IMG/VR virus record: IMGVR_UViG_3300033183_000232 | Location: 1-39,754 of that record | Strand: one strand, 5' to 3' | DNA: 39,754 nucleotides | Source of the DNA: a virus | Shown here: positions 12,913 through 20,936 of the stretch, piece after piece | Layout: every line of letters begins with the position of its first letter | How positions within the stretch are numbered: the first letter of the stretch is position 1 | The notes under the pieces: generated by a model | Databases searched by the model: none | What the model saw: only the letters and a program-made list of their open reading frames with translations | Told to the model about the DNA's origin: nothing | Made by a program: the position numbers and the translations under genes

Positions 12913-15020
12913 AACGACTAGTTCTGGATTTGGAAACAACCGTCCAGAAGCTGAACGACAAAACAGACAACAGCCCCTTTAATCCAGACAATTGGTGCGT
13001 TTCAGCACATTTCGGATGGATCGGTTGGGATACCGTTGATGACGTTCAGTCTCTGGTCTTCAATCACAATCAAAAGCAATGCCCTGATCCGATAGAGGCG
13101 CTTCAGAACGCCCTCTCTCAGGCTGACATGCTTATTGCCCACAATGCTAAGTTTGACTGCCTGTGGCTTCAGGAGATGGGGCTTACCCTACCGCCTAAAA
13201 TCTACTGCACCATGATCGGTGAGTATATTCTGGCCAAAGGGCAACGTCAGGAACTGTCCCTGAAGGCAACTGCAGAACGCCGAAACGTAACCCGCAAGAA
13301 ATCAGACCTTGTGGACGAGATGTTCAAGAAGGGCATCGGCTTTGAGGCCATGCCCCTTGAGACTGTCTTGGAATATGCGGAAGCAGACGTTGTATCGTGC
13401 GGGGAAATCTATCTGGCGCAGCTAGAGGACTTCCACAAAGACGAAAACAAGAGCCTGAACAGCATCGTTGATCTTATGAACGAGATGCTTGTGTTCCTGT
13501 TGGAGATCGAAACCAACGGCATTCATATCGACATGGACGCTTTGGATGATGTGGAGCGTGAGTTCACGGCTGAGAAGCAGCAGCTTGAGCGTGACCTAAA
13601 CCGCATTGTCGAAGAGGTTATGGGCGATACGCCTATCAATCTGAATAGCGGGGCAGACATGACAGCGGTGGTCTACAGCCGCCGTGTTAAGGCTCGTGAT
13701 CTGCATCAGAGCGTTTTCAATATCGGTATGCAGCCCAATGGACGGCCCCTACGCCGCCCTCGCATGAACCAAAAAGAGTTCAACACTGCAGTCCGCACCA
13801 CAACTGATGTGGTTTATCGCACTGTGGCTGTTTGCTGCACGGTTTGTGATGGCCATGGCAAAGTATTCCGCACCAAGAAGAACGGTGAGAAATACGCCCG
13901 CCCCAACATCTGCAAGAACTGCAATGGTGCAGGGGCAATCTATGAAGACACAGGTAAAGTGGCAGGGCTGAAGCTGAAGCCACTGAATGTCGAATATGCC
14001 ACCATCAATGGCTTTGCTACCGACAAGAACACCATTAAAGCCCTGATCAATCAGGCACGAGAAAAAGGTAATCTGCAGGCTGAAGAGTTTCTGACAAAGA
14101 TCAGTAGGCTCAATGCAGTCAGCACTTACCTCGACAGTTTCGTCCAAGGTATCCGCACTTGGACGCGGGCAGACGGCCTGCTGCATACAAATATGAACCA
14201 GACCATTGCAGCAACTGGCCGACTATCAAGCAGTAACCCGAACTTCCAGAACCAACCAAAGCGTGGCTTTCCGATACGCAAGGCGGTGACGAGCCGCTTC
14301 CCTAACGGTTGCATCGTAGAGGCCGACTTTAGTGGTCTGGAATTTCGGGTAGCGGGCGAGGTGTCTCGTGACCCTCAAATCATTGAAGACATCCTGAATG
14401 GCAAAGATGTTCACAAGCAGACTGCATCGATCATCAATCGGTGTAAGCCTGAGGATGTGGACAAGGATATGCGCCAAGGCGCAAAGGCCTTCACCTTTGC
14501 CCCACTCTACGGTGGCATGGGGGCAAACGAACCCCCGCACATTCAGGAATACTTCAAGCAGTTCTTCGTGATCTACAAAGGACTGGCTGAATATCAGAAG
14601 AGGTTAATGGATGGTGTCCTGAAAAACGGCATCGTTCAGACCCCTTCTGGTAGGCAGTATTACTGGCCAAATGTTCGCAGGCTGAAGAATGGCCGCACAA
14701 CGAACGCCACCCAGATCGTGAACTACCCGATCCAAGGCTTTGCCACAGGCGATCTGGTGCCATTGGCCTGCATCCGTGCTTATCACCGTTTCAAGGCCGC
14801 AGGGCTGAAATCCCTACTGATCCTTACCGTCCATGACAGCATTGTGGTGGATTGCGTTGAGGATGAACTGGATCAGGTCTGCGACATTCTGAAGGAAAGC
14901 ATGATGGGCGTGTCAGACGAGGCGAAAAAGCGGTGGGATTATACCTTCGCTCTGCCTTTGGACATCGAAATCAGCAAAGGGCCAAATTGGTTAGATCAGG
15001 CGGAATTAGTGCTTGACTAA
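12909..15020 (+). CDS. Family-A DNA polymerase with 3'-5' exonuclease and DnaJ-type zinc centre
   Basis: The 703-residue product starts at GTG 12909, overlapping the upstream stop. The exonuclease begins at once (LVLDLETT, D7 and E9; HNAKFDCLWLQEMG). Polymerase motifs follow: A, EADFSGLEFRVAGEVS (about 471-486); B, RQGAKAFTFAPLYGG (about 521-536); C, LTVHDSIVVDC (about 638-648), where the usual HDE is HDS. Inserted at about 307-342 are CCTVCDGHG and CKNCNGAG, two CxxCxGxG units as in the DnaJ zinc domain. A polymerase with this insertion is the reported mark of HMO-2011-type phages. It copies the phage genome with the adjacent helicase and primase. Confidence 0.92.
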   Translation: MKRLVLDLETTVQKLNDKTDNSPFNPDNWCVSAHFGWIGWDTVDDVQSLVFNHNQKQCPDPIEALQNALSQADMLIAHNAKFDCLWLQEMGLTLPPKIYCTMIGEYILAKGQRQELSLKATAERRNVTRKKSDLVDEMFKKGIGFEAMPLETVLEYAEADVVSCGEIYLAQLEDFHKDENKSLNSIVDLMNEMLVFLLEIETNGIHIDMDALDDVEREFTAEKQQLERDLNRIVEEVMGDTPINLNSGADMTAVVYSRRVKARDLHQSVFNIGMQPNGRPLRRPRMNQKEFNTAVRTTTDVVYRTVAVCCTVCDGHGKVFRTKKNGEKYARPNICKNCNGAGAIYEDTGKVAGLKLKPLNVEYATINGFATDKNTIKALINQAREKGNLQAEEFLTKISRLNAVSTYLDSFVQGIRTWTRADGLLHTNMNQTIAATGRLSSSNPNFQNQPKRGFPIRKAVTSRFPNGCIVEADFSGLEFRVAGEVSRDPQIIEDILNGKDVHKQTASIINRCKPEDVDKDMRQGAKAFTFAPLYGGMGANEPPHIQEYFKQFFVIYKGLAEYQKRLMDGVLKNGIVQTPSGRQYYWPNVRRLKNGRTTNATQIVNYPIQGFATGDLVPLACIRAYHRFKAAGLKSLLILTVHDSIVVDCVEDELDQVCDILKESMMGVSDEAKKRWDYTFALPLDIEISKGPNWLDQAELVLD

Positions 15021-15030
15021 CAGCACTTAG
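15013..15030 (+). promoter_or_regulatory. TTGACT with adjoining ACAGCACTTAG element
   Basis: TTGACT (15013-15018) overlaps the polymerase stop and is followed by a perfect inverted copy of the recurrent element (15020-15030). I find no good -10 at 16-18 bp, so promoter activity for the 15077 gene is only possible. Confidence 0.45.
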
Positions 15031-15076
15031 TAATGGCACCTTGTTAGGACTTTAATCCACCTATGGAGCAGAAAAC

Positions 15077-15943
15077 ATGAATGAACTGGCAACAGTCAAT
15101 CAGGCCGAACTTGCAGATTTGGCCGCAGAACTTGGCGCAAAGTCAAGCGCAAGCAACGGGCCTCGTATGCCCATGCTGCGTATCAACCGTGCATTCGAAG
15201 ATGCTGATGGGCGTGAACTGCCCCGTGGCCATATCTTCCTGAGCGGTGAAAAGCCCGTCTATGCCACAGAGGTAAAGTTTCGCCCTCTGAGCCATCACTT
15301 CCAATACTCGAAGTATGATGCGGCAGCGAACAAATACACCTGCATGAGCCGTCAGATTTCTGATTGGTCTGAAGAGGCTCGTGATACCCAAGGCACAATT
15401 CGTTGCGGCAAGCCTGATGGTAAGACCATGCAGACCTTGTCGGCAGACGAACGCGCTAAGTATCGTGATGTGAAACTGGCCCGTCTTGTGCGTGGTGTTG
15501 TTTCTTACACAGGCAAAACCATTGATGGAGAAGAGGTCACGATTGAAAATCAGCCGTGCCTTCTGAAGCTAACAGGCCAGAACAACTTCCAGTCTGGTTC
15601 TGGGGATCGTCCATACGCACCGTTCGAAGAACAGTTCAAGCGCCGTATCCCTAAAGGCTACGACATGTGGAACTTTGAGGTTACACTGACCACAAAGAAG
15701 AACAAGAACGCTACAGGCGACATCGTCTGGTATACGTTCGAGTATGCCTTTGATCCAACAAGCCCTCTGCCTGTCACTCAGGAAATCTTCGATAGCGTGA
15801 AAGCTGTTGCTGATCTGGTTCGTGCAGAAAACAAGCAGGTTGATGACGCATATATGTCCGCGATCCGTGATGGCATCGATGCTACTGAATATTCCTTCTT
15901 GGATGATGGCGATCTGGATAGCGATTTGGAAGACGTAGCCTAA
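15077..15943 (+). CDS. Probable ssDNA-binding protein (288 aa)
   Basis: GGAGCAG lies nine bases ahead of the ATG. After a polar N-terminus the protein is beta-rich with aromatic residues (HIFLSGEKPVYATEVKFRPL, FQYSKYDAAANKYTCMSR). It ends in a strongly acidic tail (FLDDGDLDSDLEDVA). The acidic tail, the size and the place between polymerase and exonuclease fit the role of T7 gp2.5-like or other phage single-strand binding proteins, whose tails contact replication enzymes. I have no direct motif match, so this is inference. It may have its own promoter (15013-15018). Confidence 0.5.
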   Translation: MNELATVNQAELADLAAELGAKSSASNGPRMPMLRINRAFEDADGRELPRGHIFLSGEKPVYATEVKFRPLSHHFQYSKYDAAANKYTCMSRQISDWSEEARDTQGTIRCGKPDGKTMQTLSADERAKYRDVKLARLVRGVVSYTGKTIDGEEVTIENQPCLLKLTGQNNFQSGSGDRPYAPFEEQFKRRIPKGYDMWNFEVTLTTKKNKNATGDIVWYTFEYAFDPTSPLPVTQEIFDSVKAVADLVRAENKQVDDAYMSAIRDGIDATEYSFLDDGDLDSDLEDVA

Positions 15944-16794
15944 TGCTAGAGGCTTCTATCAGACATACGCTTGAGAAGCTATCGAATGATGAAGGGGAAG
16001 ACCTGTTCATCGATGATGCTTGGATTGAAGAGGCAGGAGAGCAGTTCAAGGACACTCTCCGCCGCCAATTCAACCGTGAGAAGGAAGATTTCCGCTTACG
16101 GATGTCCAACATCGGCAGACCTCTCTGTCAGCTTCAAATGGCTAAGTCTGGTGCGGAAGCAAAGCGCAAGCCATACAACCACATTGTTCGCATGATCCAT
16201 GGAGACATCTTTGAGTGCGTCATGGACGTTCTCTTGAAGGTGGCGAAGGTCAACATAACCGGTGCCAAGAACAAAGTTCAATTGGAGATCGGTGGAGAGA
16301 CCATCAAGGGCGAAGATGACCTGCACATTGATGACAAGGTGTGGGACATCAAGTCCGCCTCTCCGTGGGCCTACGACAACAAATGGAGCCAAGGCTACGA
16401 AGGCCTCAAGAAAGACGACAGCTTCGGCTATATCGGACAGCTTGTAGGTTACGCCAAGGCACAGGGTAAAGAACCCGGTGGTTGGATCGTTGGAAACAAA
16501 TCAACTGGCGAGATCATGGTGGTGGAGATGAATGCCACCCCTAATGAGATCGAACAGACCGTTTTCAAGATTAAGCATACGATTGAAACAGTATCGCAGG
16601 ACAAGCCTTTGGATCGTCAGTTCGAACCAGAACCTGACACATGGCGTGGTAAGCCAACAGGCCTAAAACGCCTTAATCCAAAGACCTGCGGTTTCTGTGA
16701 CTTCGTCCACGCTTGTTGGCCTAACGCTGAGTATAAGCCGCATCCAGAAAGCACGGCAAAGAACCCACCTTATTACTGGTTTGTGAAGGATTAA
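15943..16794 (+). CDS. Cas4-like PD-(D/E)XK exonuclease with probable Fe-S cluster
   Basis: The 283-residue product has the RecB/Cas4 nuclease motifs: D125/D126 in KGEDDLHID, D135-I-K137 in VWDIKSAS, and motif QLVGY (166-170). C61 (GRPLCQL) with C249, C252 and C258 (TCGFCDFVHAC) gives the four-cysteine arrangement of Cas4/AddB Fe-S nucleases. Such enzymes degrade DNA ends 5'-3' or produce single strands for recombination. The start overlaps the stop of the putative ssDNA-binding gene, so the two probably act together in recombination. There is no CRISPR array or other cas gene in the window. Confidence 0.82.
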   Translation: MLEASIRHTLEKLSNDEGEDLFIDDAWIEEAGEQFKDTLRRQFNREKEDFRLRMSNIGRPLCQLQMAKSGAEAKRKPYNHIVRMIHGDIFECVMDVLLKVAKVNITGAKNKVQLEIGGETIKGEDDLHIDDKVWDIKSASPWAYDNKWSQGYEGLKKDDSFGYIGQLVGYAKAQGKEPGGWIVGNKSTGEIMVVEMNATPNEIEQTVFKIKHTIETVSQDKPLDRQFEPEPDTWRGKPTGLKRLNPKTCGFCDFVHACWPNAEYKPHPESTAKNPPYYWFVKD

Positions 16795-16798
16795 CCCA

Positions 16799-17167
16799 AT
16801 GCCCATCAAGCCTTCCTCAGCGAAGGCGAAGGGGCGAAAGCATCAGCAATGGGTTAGGGATAAAATCTACGAGGCATTTCCATCACTAGAGGATGGAGAC
16901 GTAAGAAGCACCTCAATGGGTGCAGGTGGAGAAGACTTACAGCTTTCTCCTGCCGCTCGAAGAGTCTTTCCCTACTCCGTTGAATGCAAGGCTTTCAAAT
17001 CCTTCGCTGTCTACAAGGTGATGGATCAGGCGGCTGAAAACGCCCCTGCAGGTTCAGAGCCAATAGCCATCATCAAAGGTGACAGGCGGAAGCCACTGGC
17101 TGTCATCGATGCAGAACATTTCTTCCAATTAGTGGCCCCCTCGAAGGGCAGAAAGAGTTCAAAATGA
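16799..17167 (+). CDS. PD-(D/E)XK endonuclease-like phage protein (122 aa)
   Basis: The order of conserved parts is GRKHQQWVRDKIYEAF, DVRSTSMGAGGEDLQLSPAA (E45, D46), then FPYSVECKAF (E62, K64). This matches a short phage nuclease family with the restriction-endonuclease core; a Holliday-junction or branched-DNA target is likely but unproven. It follows the Cas4-like gene by four bases and overlaps the next gene. Confidence 0.7.
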   Translation: MPIKPSSAKAKGRKHQQWVRDKIYEAFPSLEDGDVRSTSMGAGGEDLQLSPAARRVFPYSVECKAFKSFAVYKVMDQAAENAPAGSEPIAIIKGDRRKPLAVIDAEHFFQLVAPSKGRKSSK

Positions 17168-17508
17168 CTGACTTCCATTTGGACGATGATACCATCCCCG
17201 ACAACAGCATGTTCATGATGATGACGATCCTTGAGGATGGTGATCTGCGTGTTGCTGTAGGCCATAAGTTTGCTTCTGATCTCAGCACTGAAGAGGCCTA
17301 CCAATACTCTGACTTGCTGAATGGCCTGAATACCATCCTGTCCATGGCCCCTGAGATGGTCATGCACTTTGGCAGCTTGGCCCGCACTGTCGTGGAGTAT
17401 CAGGAATACTATGACGATGGCGAAGAACTGGTGTTCGAGCCTGCAGAAGAACTTCAGGACGCGATTGCTGAAGCAAAGATTGTGAACCTGAAAGATCGGA
17501 TGAACTGA
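17164..17508 (+). CDS. Hypothetical acidic protein (114 aa)
   Basis: ATGA overlap at the start. The sequence is acidic throughout (MTDFHLDDDTIPDNSMFMMM, YYDDGEELVFEPAEELQDAI) and mostly helical. No family is recognised. Confidence 0.6.
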   Translation: MTDFHLDDDTIPDNSMFMMMTILEDGDLRVAVGHKFASDLSTEEAYQYSDLLNGLNTILSMAPEMVMHFGSLARTVVEYQEYYDDGEELVFEPAEELQDAIAEAKIVNLKDRMN

Positions 17509-17509
17509 C

Positions 17510-17926
17510 ATGCATCCGGTCAATGATTTCTGCAATCGCTGCGATAAAGCGATCATCGGAACGGTCTATAGCAGGGGCGACTTTGACCTTTGCTTTGACT
17601 GTTACAAAGCCACAGCCACTCGTGCAGATTTTGGCGGCAAAAATGAATCCAATGCGTCCGCTCAGACGTATAAGGACTTGTCGCCTGTCGATATGGTCAA
17701 TCGCCCACCGCACTACAATCAGGCGGGTATTGAATGCATCGATGCAATGCAGGCTATGACAGAAGGCGCTGAGGTAAACCCTCATGCGGCCTATTGTTGG
17801 CAAAACTCTTTCAAATACCTGTGGCGTTGGCCCTACAAAAACGGCCTGCAAGACCTGCAGAAAGCCCGTTGGTATTTGGATCGACTAATCTCTGAAATCG
17901 AAGGTGCTGAAAATGCTAATCGCTGA
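17510..17926 (+). CDS. DUF3310 protein with N-terminal zinc ribbon (138 aa)
   Basis: Residues about 8-31 hold CNRC and CFDC, a small zinc ribbon. Residues about 60-130 match the DUF3310 (SaV-like) family: DMVNRPPHYNQAGIECIDAM and then WQNSFKYLWRWPYKNG, QDLQKARWYLDRLI. These domains are common in phage nucleotide-metabolism regions and are sometimes annotated as nucleotide kinases, without firm proof. It overlaps the MazG-like gene, which fits a role in the nucleotide pool. Confidence 0.85.
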   Translation: MHPVNDFCNRCDKAIIGTVYSRGDFDLCFDCYKATATRADFGGKNESNASAQTYKDLSPVDMVNRPPHYNQAGIECIDAMQAMTEGAEVNPHAAYCWQNSFKYLWRWPYKNGLQDLQKARWYLDRLISEIEGAENANR

Positions 17927-18239
17927 TTATCAAGATCAGGCGGTGAAGACCGCTATTTATCCTGACAAGTATCGCATCATGTATCCCGCACTTGGACTGG
18001 CCAATGAGGCCGGTGAGGTTCTTGGCAAGATCAAGAAGGTTCTGCGGGACAGCAATGGCGACTTTGATGTCGATCAGCGCCTGCAGATCGCAGACGAGAT
18101 TGGTGATGTGCTTTGGTATATCGCAGCCCTGTCTGCAGACCTTGGCACTCCAATGGAGTTGGTAGCCCAACGCAATCTGGACAAGCTGAACAGCCGAATG
18201 GCGCGTGGCGTTATTGGCGGCAGCGGCGATGATCGATGA
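17913..18239 (+). CDS. MazG-like nucleotide pyrophosphohydrolase (108 aa)
   Basis: The metal-binding E-x2-E...E-x2-D pattern is clear: GLANEAGEVLGKIKKVLRD and then ADEIGDVLWYIAALSADLG. MazG enzymes hydrolyse NTPs to NMPs and PPi; phage versions are thought to adjust alarmone or nucleotide pools. ATG at 17913 has AAGG eight bases upstream; a GTG three codons earlier is an alternative. It is encoded between DUF3310 and RNR, with overlaps on both sides. Confidence 0.85.
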   Translation: MLIADYQDQAVKTAIYPDKYRIMYPALGLANEAGEVLGKIKKVLRDSNGDFDVDQRLQIADEIGDVLWYIAALSADLGTPMELVAQRNLDKLNSRMARGVIGGSGDDR

Positions 18240-18415
18240 TCACCTACAAGGACATGACGTTCTGTGAGTGCGACTGCACCAACACTGAATGCAGCAGATA
18301 TTACGATGCAGGTGTTGCGAAAGATGCTGAAGACTTTGGCCTTCCAATAAGCATCGCTGACATGTCGAAAGGATGTCCTTCTTACCTTCCACCTCAAAAT
18401 AAGAAGAGCAAATAA
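18236..18415 (+). CDS. Small cysteine-rich protein (59 aa)
   Basis: ATGA overlap at the start; its stop overlaps the RNR ATG (TAATG). The product has MTFCECDCTNTECSRYY (C10, C12, C14, C19) and another cysteine in SKGCPSYLPPQNKK. Five cysteines in this spacing suggest a zinc or Fe-S site. Coupling to RNR suggests a helper role, by inference only. Confidence 0.6.
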   Translation: MITYKDMTFCECDCTNTECSRYYDAGVAKDAEDFGLPISIADMSKGCPSYLPPQNKKSK

Positions 18416-20328
18416 TGAGCAACAATTACCTTCCCACGGACTACCAAGCATTCATCCATACCTCTCGCTATGCCCGTTGGCTTGAAGACGAACAGCGGCG
18501 TGAGACATGGGGTGAAACCGTAGAGCGTTACATTGATAACGTGGTTAACAAGAGCCTTGCTGAGATTGGCTCTGCGGGCAGCACGGCCACCGAACTGAAA
18601 GAAGCCATCCTGAGCCTTGAGGTTATGCCTTCCATGCGGGCGATGATGACTGCAGGCCCTGCTCTGAACCGTGACAATGTAGCAGGCTATAACTGTTCCT
18701 ACCTGCCTGTAGATGACATGAAATCGTTTGATGAAGCGATGTTCATCCTGCTTTGCGGAACAGGCGTGGGCTTCTCTGTAGAGCGTCAGTATATACAGAA
18801 GCTTCCTGAAGTGCCTGAGCAACTGTTCGACAGCCAAACCACCATCATCGTAGCTGACAGCAAGGAAGGTTGGGCTAAGGCCTACCGTCAGCTTATCGCG
18901 TTGCTCTATAGCGGTGAAATCCCCAAGTGGGATACAAGCAAGGTTCGTCCTGCCGGTGCAAAGCTGAAGACATTTGGTGGCCGTGCATCTGGCCCTGCAC
19001 CATTGATCGATCTGTTCAACTTCACTGTAGAAACTTTCCGCAATGCTGCAGGCCGCAAGCTTTCGTCTATCGAATGCCATGATCTGATGTGCAAGATCGG
19101 TGAGATTGTTGTGGTAGGCGGTGTTCGCCGTTCTGCAATGATCAGCCTGTCTAACCTGTCAGATGACCGTATGCGCCATGCAAAGACAGGCCAGTTCCCT
19201 ACCCACCGTTACTTGGCAAACAACTCTGTATCCTACACAGAAAAGCCGGATGCACAGTCCTTTTTGCGTGAATGGTCTGCATTGGCTGATAGCGGTTCTG
19301 GTGAGCGTGGTATCTTCAACCGTCAGGCTTCACAGAAGCAGGCAGCTAAGAATGGGCGGCGTGATCCAAACTTTGAGTTCGGCACGAACCCTTGTTCAGA
19401 GATCATCCTTCGTCCTTATCAATTCTGCAACCTGACTGAGGTTGTCATCCGTGGCACAGATACTGAAAAGGACTTGGAGCGTAAGGTTCGCCTTGCCACG
19501 ATCCTTGGCACTATCCAGTCCACATTCACTAAGTTCCCATATCTGAGGAAGGTTTGGCAGAAGAACACCGAAGAAGAGCGTCTGTTGGGCGTATCTATGA
19601 CAGGCATCATGGATAACGTGCTGACCAACGGCAAGAAGGGCGATCTGAAGGCTCTCCTAGAGCGTCTGCGGGAAGTAGCGGTAGAGACTAACAAGGAATG
19701 GGCTGAGAAGCTTGGCATCCCTGTCTCTGCAGCCATCACTTGTGTGAAGCCTTCTGGCACAGTCTCACAGCTTGTAGACAGCGCCTCAGGCATTCATGCC
19801 CGCCACAACCCCTACTACATCCGCACAGTTCGCGGGGATAACAAAGACCCATTGACCCAGTTCATGAAGGATCAGGGCATCCCCTCAGAGCCTTGTGTAT
19901 ACAAAGGTGATACCACAACGGTCTTCAACTTCCCTGTCAAGTCTCCAGATGGTGCTATTACCCGCACTCAGATGACTGCGGTAGAACAGCTAGAGATGTG
20001 GCTGATCTATCAGCGTCACTGGTGTGAGCATAAGCCGTCTGTGACTGTATCGGTGAAGAAGGATGAATGGCTTGAGGTAGGCAACTTCGTCTATGAGCAT
20101 TTCGATGAAATGTCTGGCGTAAGCTTCTTGCCATTTGATGACCATATCTATCAGCAAGCACCTTATCAGGACATCGGCAAGAGCGAATACGAGCAGCTTC
20201 TCTCTATGATGCCTGAGCGGATCGATTGGTCACTCCTGCAGGAATACGAAAAAGAGGATGGCACTAAATCATCCCAAACCTTCGCCTGCACTGGTGATGT
20301 CTGTGAGATCGTAGACATCTCAGCATGA
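18415..20328 (+). CDS. nrdJ: Class II (adenosylcobalamin-dependent) ribonucleotide reductase
   Basis: The 637-residue product matches the monomeric class II RTPR type. The N-terminal redox cysteine is C94 in AGYNCSYLP. The radical site is NPCSEIIL (about 325-332), followed by QFCNLTEVV. VKPSGTVSQLVDSASGIH and HNPYYIRTVRGDNKDP match the core. A C-terminal CTGDVC pair (near 627-632) regenerates the active site. It makes deoxyribonucleotides without oxygen but needs host cobalamin. It is shorter than the about 740 residues of the Lactobacillus enzyme, and no intein is seen. The end overlaps the DUF1289 gene. Confidence 0.93.
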   Translation: MSNNYLPTDYQAFIHTSRYARWLEDEQRRETWGETVERYIDNVVNKSLAEIGSAGSTATELKEAILSLEVMPSMRAMMTAGPALNRDNVAGYNCSYLPVDDMKSFDEAMFILLCGTGVGFSVERQYIQKLPEVPEQLFDSQTTIIVADSKEGWAKAYRQLIALLYSGEIPKWDTSKVRPAGAKLKTFGGRASGPAPLIDLFNFTVETFRNAAGRKLSSIECHDLMCKIGEIVVVGGVRRSAMISLSNLSDDRMRHAKTGQFPTHRYLANNSVSYTEKPDAQSFLREWSALADSGSGERGIFNRQASQKQAAKNGRRDPNFEFGTNPCSEIILRPYQFCNLTEVVIRGTDTEKDLERKVRLATILGTIQSTFTKFPYLRKVWQKNTEEERLLGVSMTGIMDNVLTNGKKGDLKALLERLREVAVETNKEWAEKLGIPVSAAITCVKPSGTVSQLVDSASGIHARHNPYYIRTVRGDNKDPLTQFMKDQGIPSEPCVYKGDTTTVFNFPVKSPDGAITRTQMTAVEQLEMWLIYQRHWCEHKPSVTVSVKKDEWLEVGNFVYEHFDEMSGVSFLPFDDHIYQQAPYQDIGKSEYEQLLSMMPERIDWSLLQEYEKEDGTKSSQTFACTGDVCEIVDISA

Positions 20329-20522
20329 TCTCACCTTGTAAGAAAATCTGTCGCATCCACGGAGACACCTGCATTGGGTGCGGCAGGACTAGAGAGCAGA
20401 TAACGCACTGGGCAAAATACAGCGACACCAAACGGGAGGCCATAATGAGGCAACTATGGCTGACACAGAACGCAAGAAGAAACCATTTAACGAAGGATAT
20501 GAAGCATTCCTCAGAGGAATAA
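20325..20522 (+). CDS. DUF1289 protein (65 aa)
   Basis: ATGA overlap with RNR. MISPCKKICRIHGDTCIGCG continuing RTREQITHWAKYSDTKREAI is the DUF1289 signature, with four conserved cysteines that probably bind metal. Family members are widespread in proteobacteria and of unknown function. The last 22 codons overlap the next gene in another frame. Confidence 0.8.
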   Translation: MISPCKKICRIHGDTCIGCGRTREQITHWAKYSDTKREAIMRQLWLTQNARRNHLTKDMKHSSEE

Positions 20523-20671
20523 TGACATGTCCCGCAAAGCGACCGGGCGTATTCTCAAGAGAATGGCACAGGGGGTTCAACACTGCATATTTCGACAACC
20601 TTGAAAGGATCAAAAAGCATGTCGGACAAAGTAACCGAAGCCATCGAACAAATTACAGCAGAAGCGCCTAA
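20456..20671 (+). CDS. RMF/CrpP-like small protein (71 aa)
   Basis: GAGG lies six bases before the ATG. Residues about 10-50 read KPFNEGYEAFLRGIMTCPAK and then REWHRGFNTAYFDNLE. This matches the ribosome-modulation-factor-like pattern (GY-x2-F/G...CP...W-x2-GF/W). RMF dimerises ribosomes in resting E. coli; phage and plasmid members of the fold are mostly uncharacterised. A role in host ribosome control is inference. It overlaps DUF1289 by 67 bases and the next gene by 53. Confidence 0.65.
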   Translation: MADTERKKKPFNEGYEAFLRGIMTCPAKRPGVFSREWHRGFNTAYFDNLERIKKHVGQSNRSHRTNYSRSA

Positions 20672-20825
20672 GGCTGTTATTGCCATTGGTATCAAGGATG
20701 ATGGGACTACCGTGATCCGCACAAGCGAGACTAACGTGGCTGTAATGCACTGGCTGTTGAACAAGGCGATCTTTGAACTGAACGTCTTTGAGGCAAACCA
20801 AAAGCAGGCTGAAGAAGCTGCATAA
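20619..20825 (+). CDS. Hypothetical protein (68 aa)
   Basis: AAAGGA lies upstream of the ATG at 20619 (MSDKVTEAIEQITAEAPKAV). A central beta hairpin (VIAIGIKDDGTTVIRTSETN) and a C-terminal helix (WLLNKAIFELNVFEANQKQA) are visible. I remember similar short proteins in other phages, with no function. A terminator follows. Confidence 0.6.
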   Translation: MSDKVTEAIEQITAEAPKAVIAIGIKDDGTTVIRTSETNVAVMHWLLNKAIFELNVFEANQKQAEEAA

Positions 20826-20833
20826 ACACTCAG

Positions 20834-20862
20834 GGGCCGTATCTTTTCAGGTGCGGCCCTTT
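20834..20862 (+). terminator. Probable terminator after the RNR operon
   Basis: GGGCCGT and GCGGCCC form a stem with a 12-base loop, followed by only a short T-run (TTTG). It may be a weak or partial terminator. Confidence 0.5.
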
Positions 20863-20870
20863 GCTATGTA

Positions 20871-20879
20871 TGGTATAAT
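20871..20879 (+). promoter_or_regulatory. Extended -10 promoter of phoH
   Basis: TGGTATAAT is a perfect extended -10 (TGnTATAAT), 58 bases before the phoH start. No matching -35 is seen, as is usual for this class. The recurrent CTAAGTGCTGT element is not present, so phoH may be controlled differently from the early operons. Confidence 0.6.
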
Positions 20880-20936
20880 AGGAACTGTAGCAGGCATTAG
20901 CTACACCCCCTTATTTCCCTTAACATTATTGGTAGC

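Noticed and set aside
15943-16794. CRISPR-Cas locus suggested by a Cas4-like nuclease
   Set aside because: No repeat-spacer array and no other cas gene; Cas4-like nucleases are common in phage recombination modules.
18415-20328. Intein in the ribonucleotide reductase
   Set aside because: The radical-site and C-terminal motifs are continuous, and the protein is short for its class rather than long.
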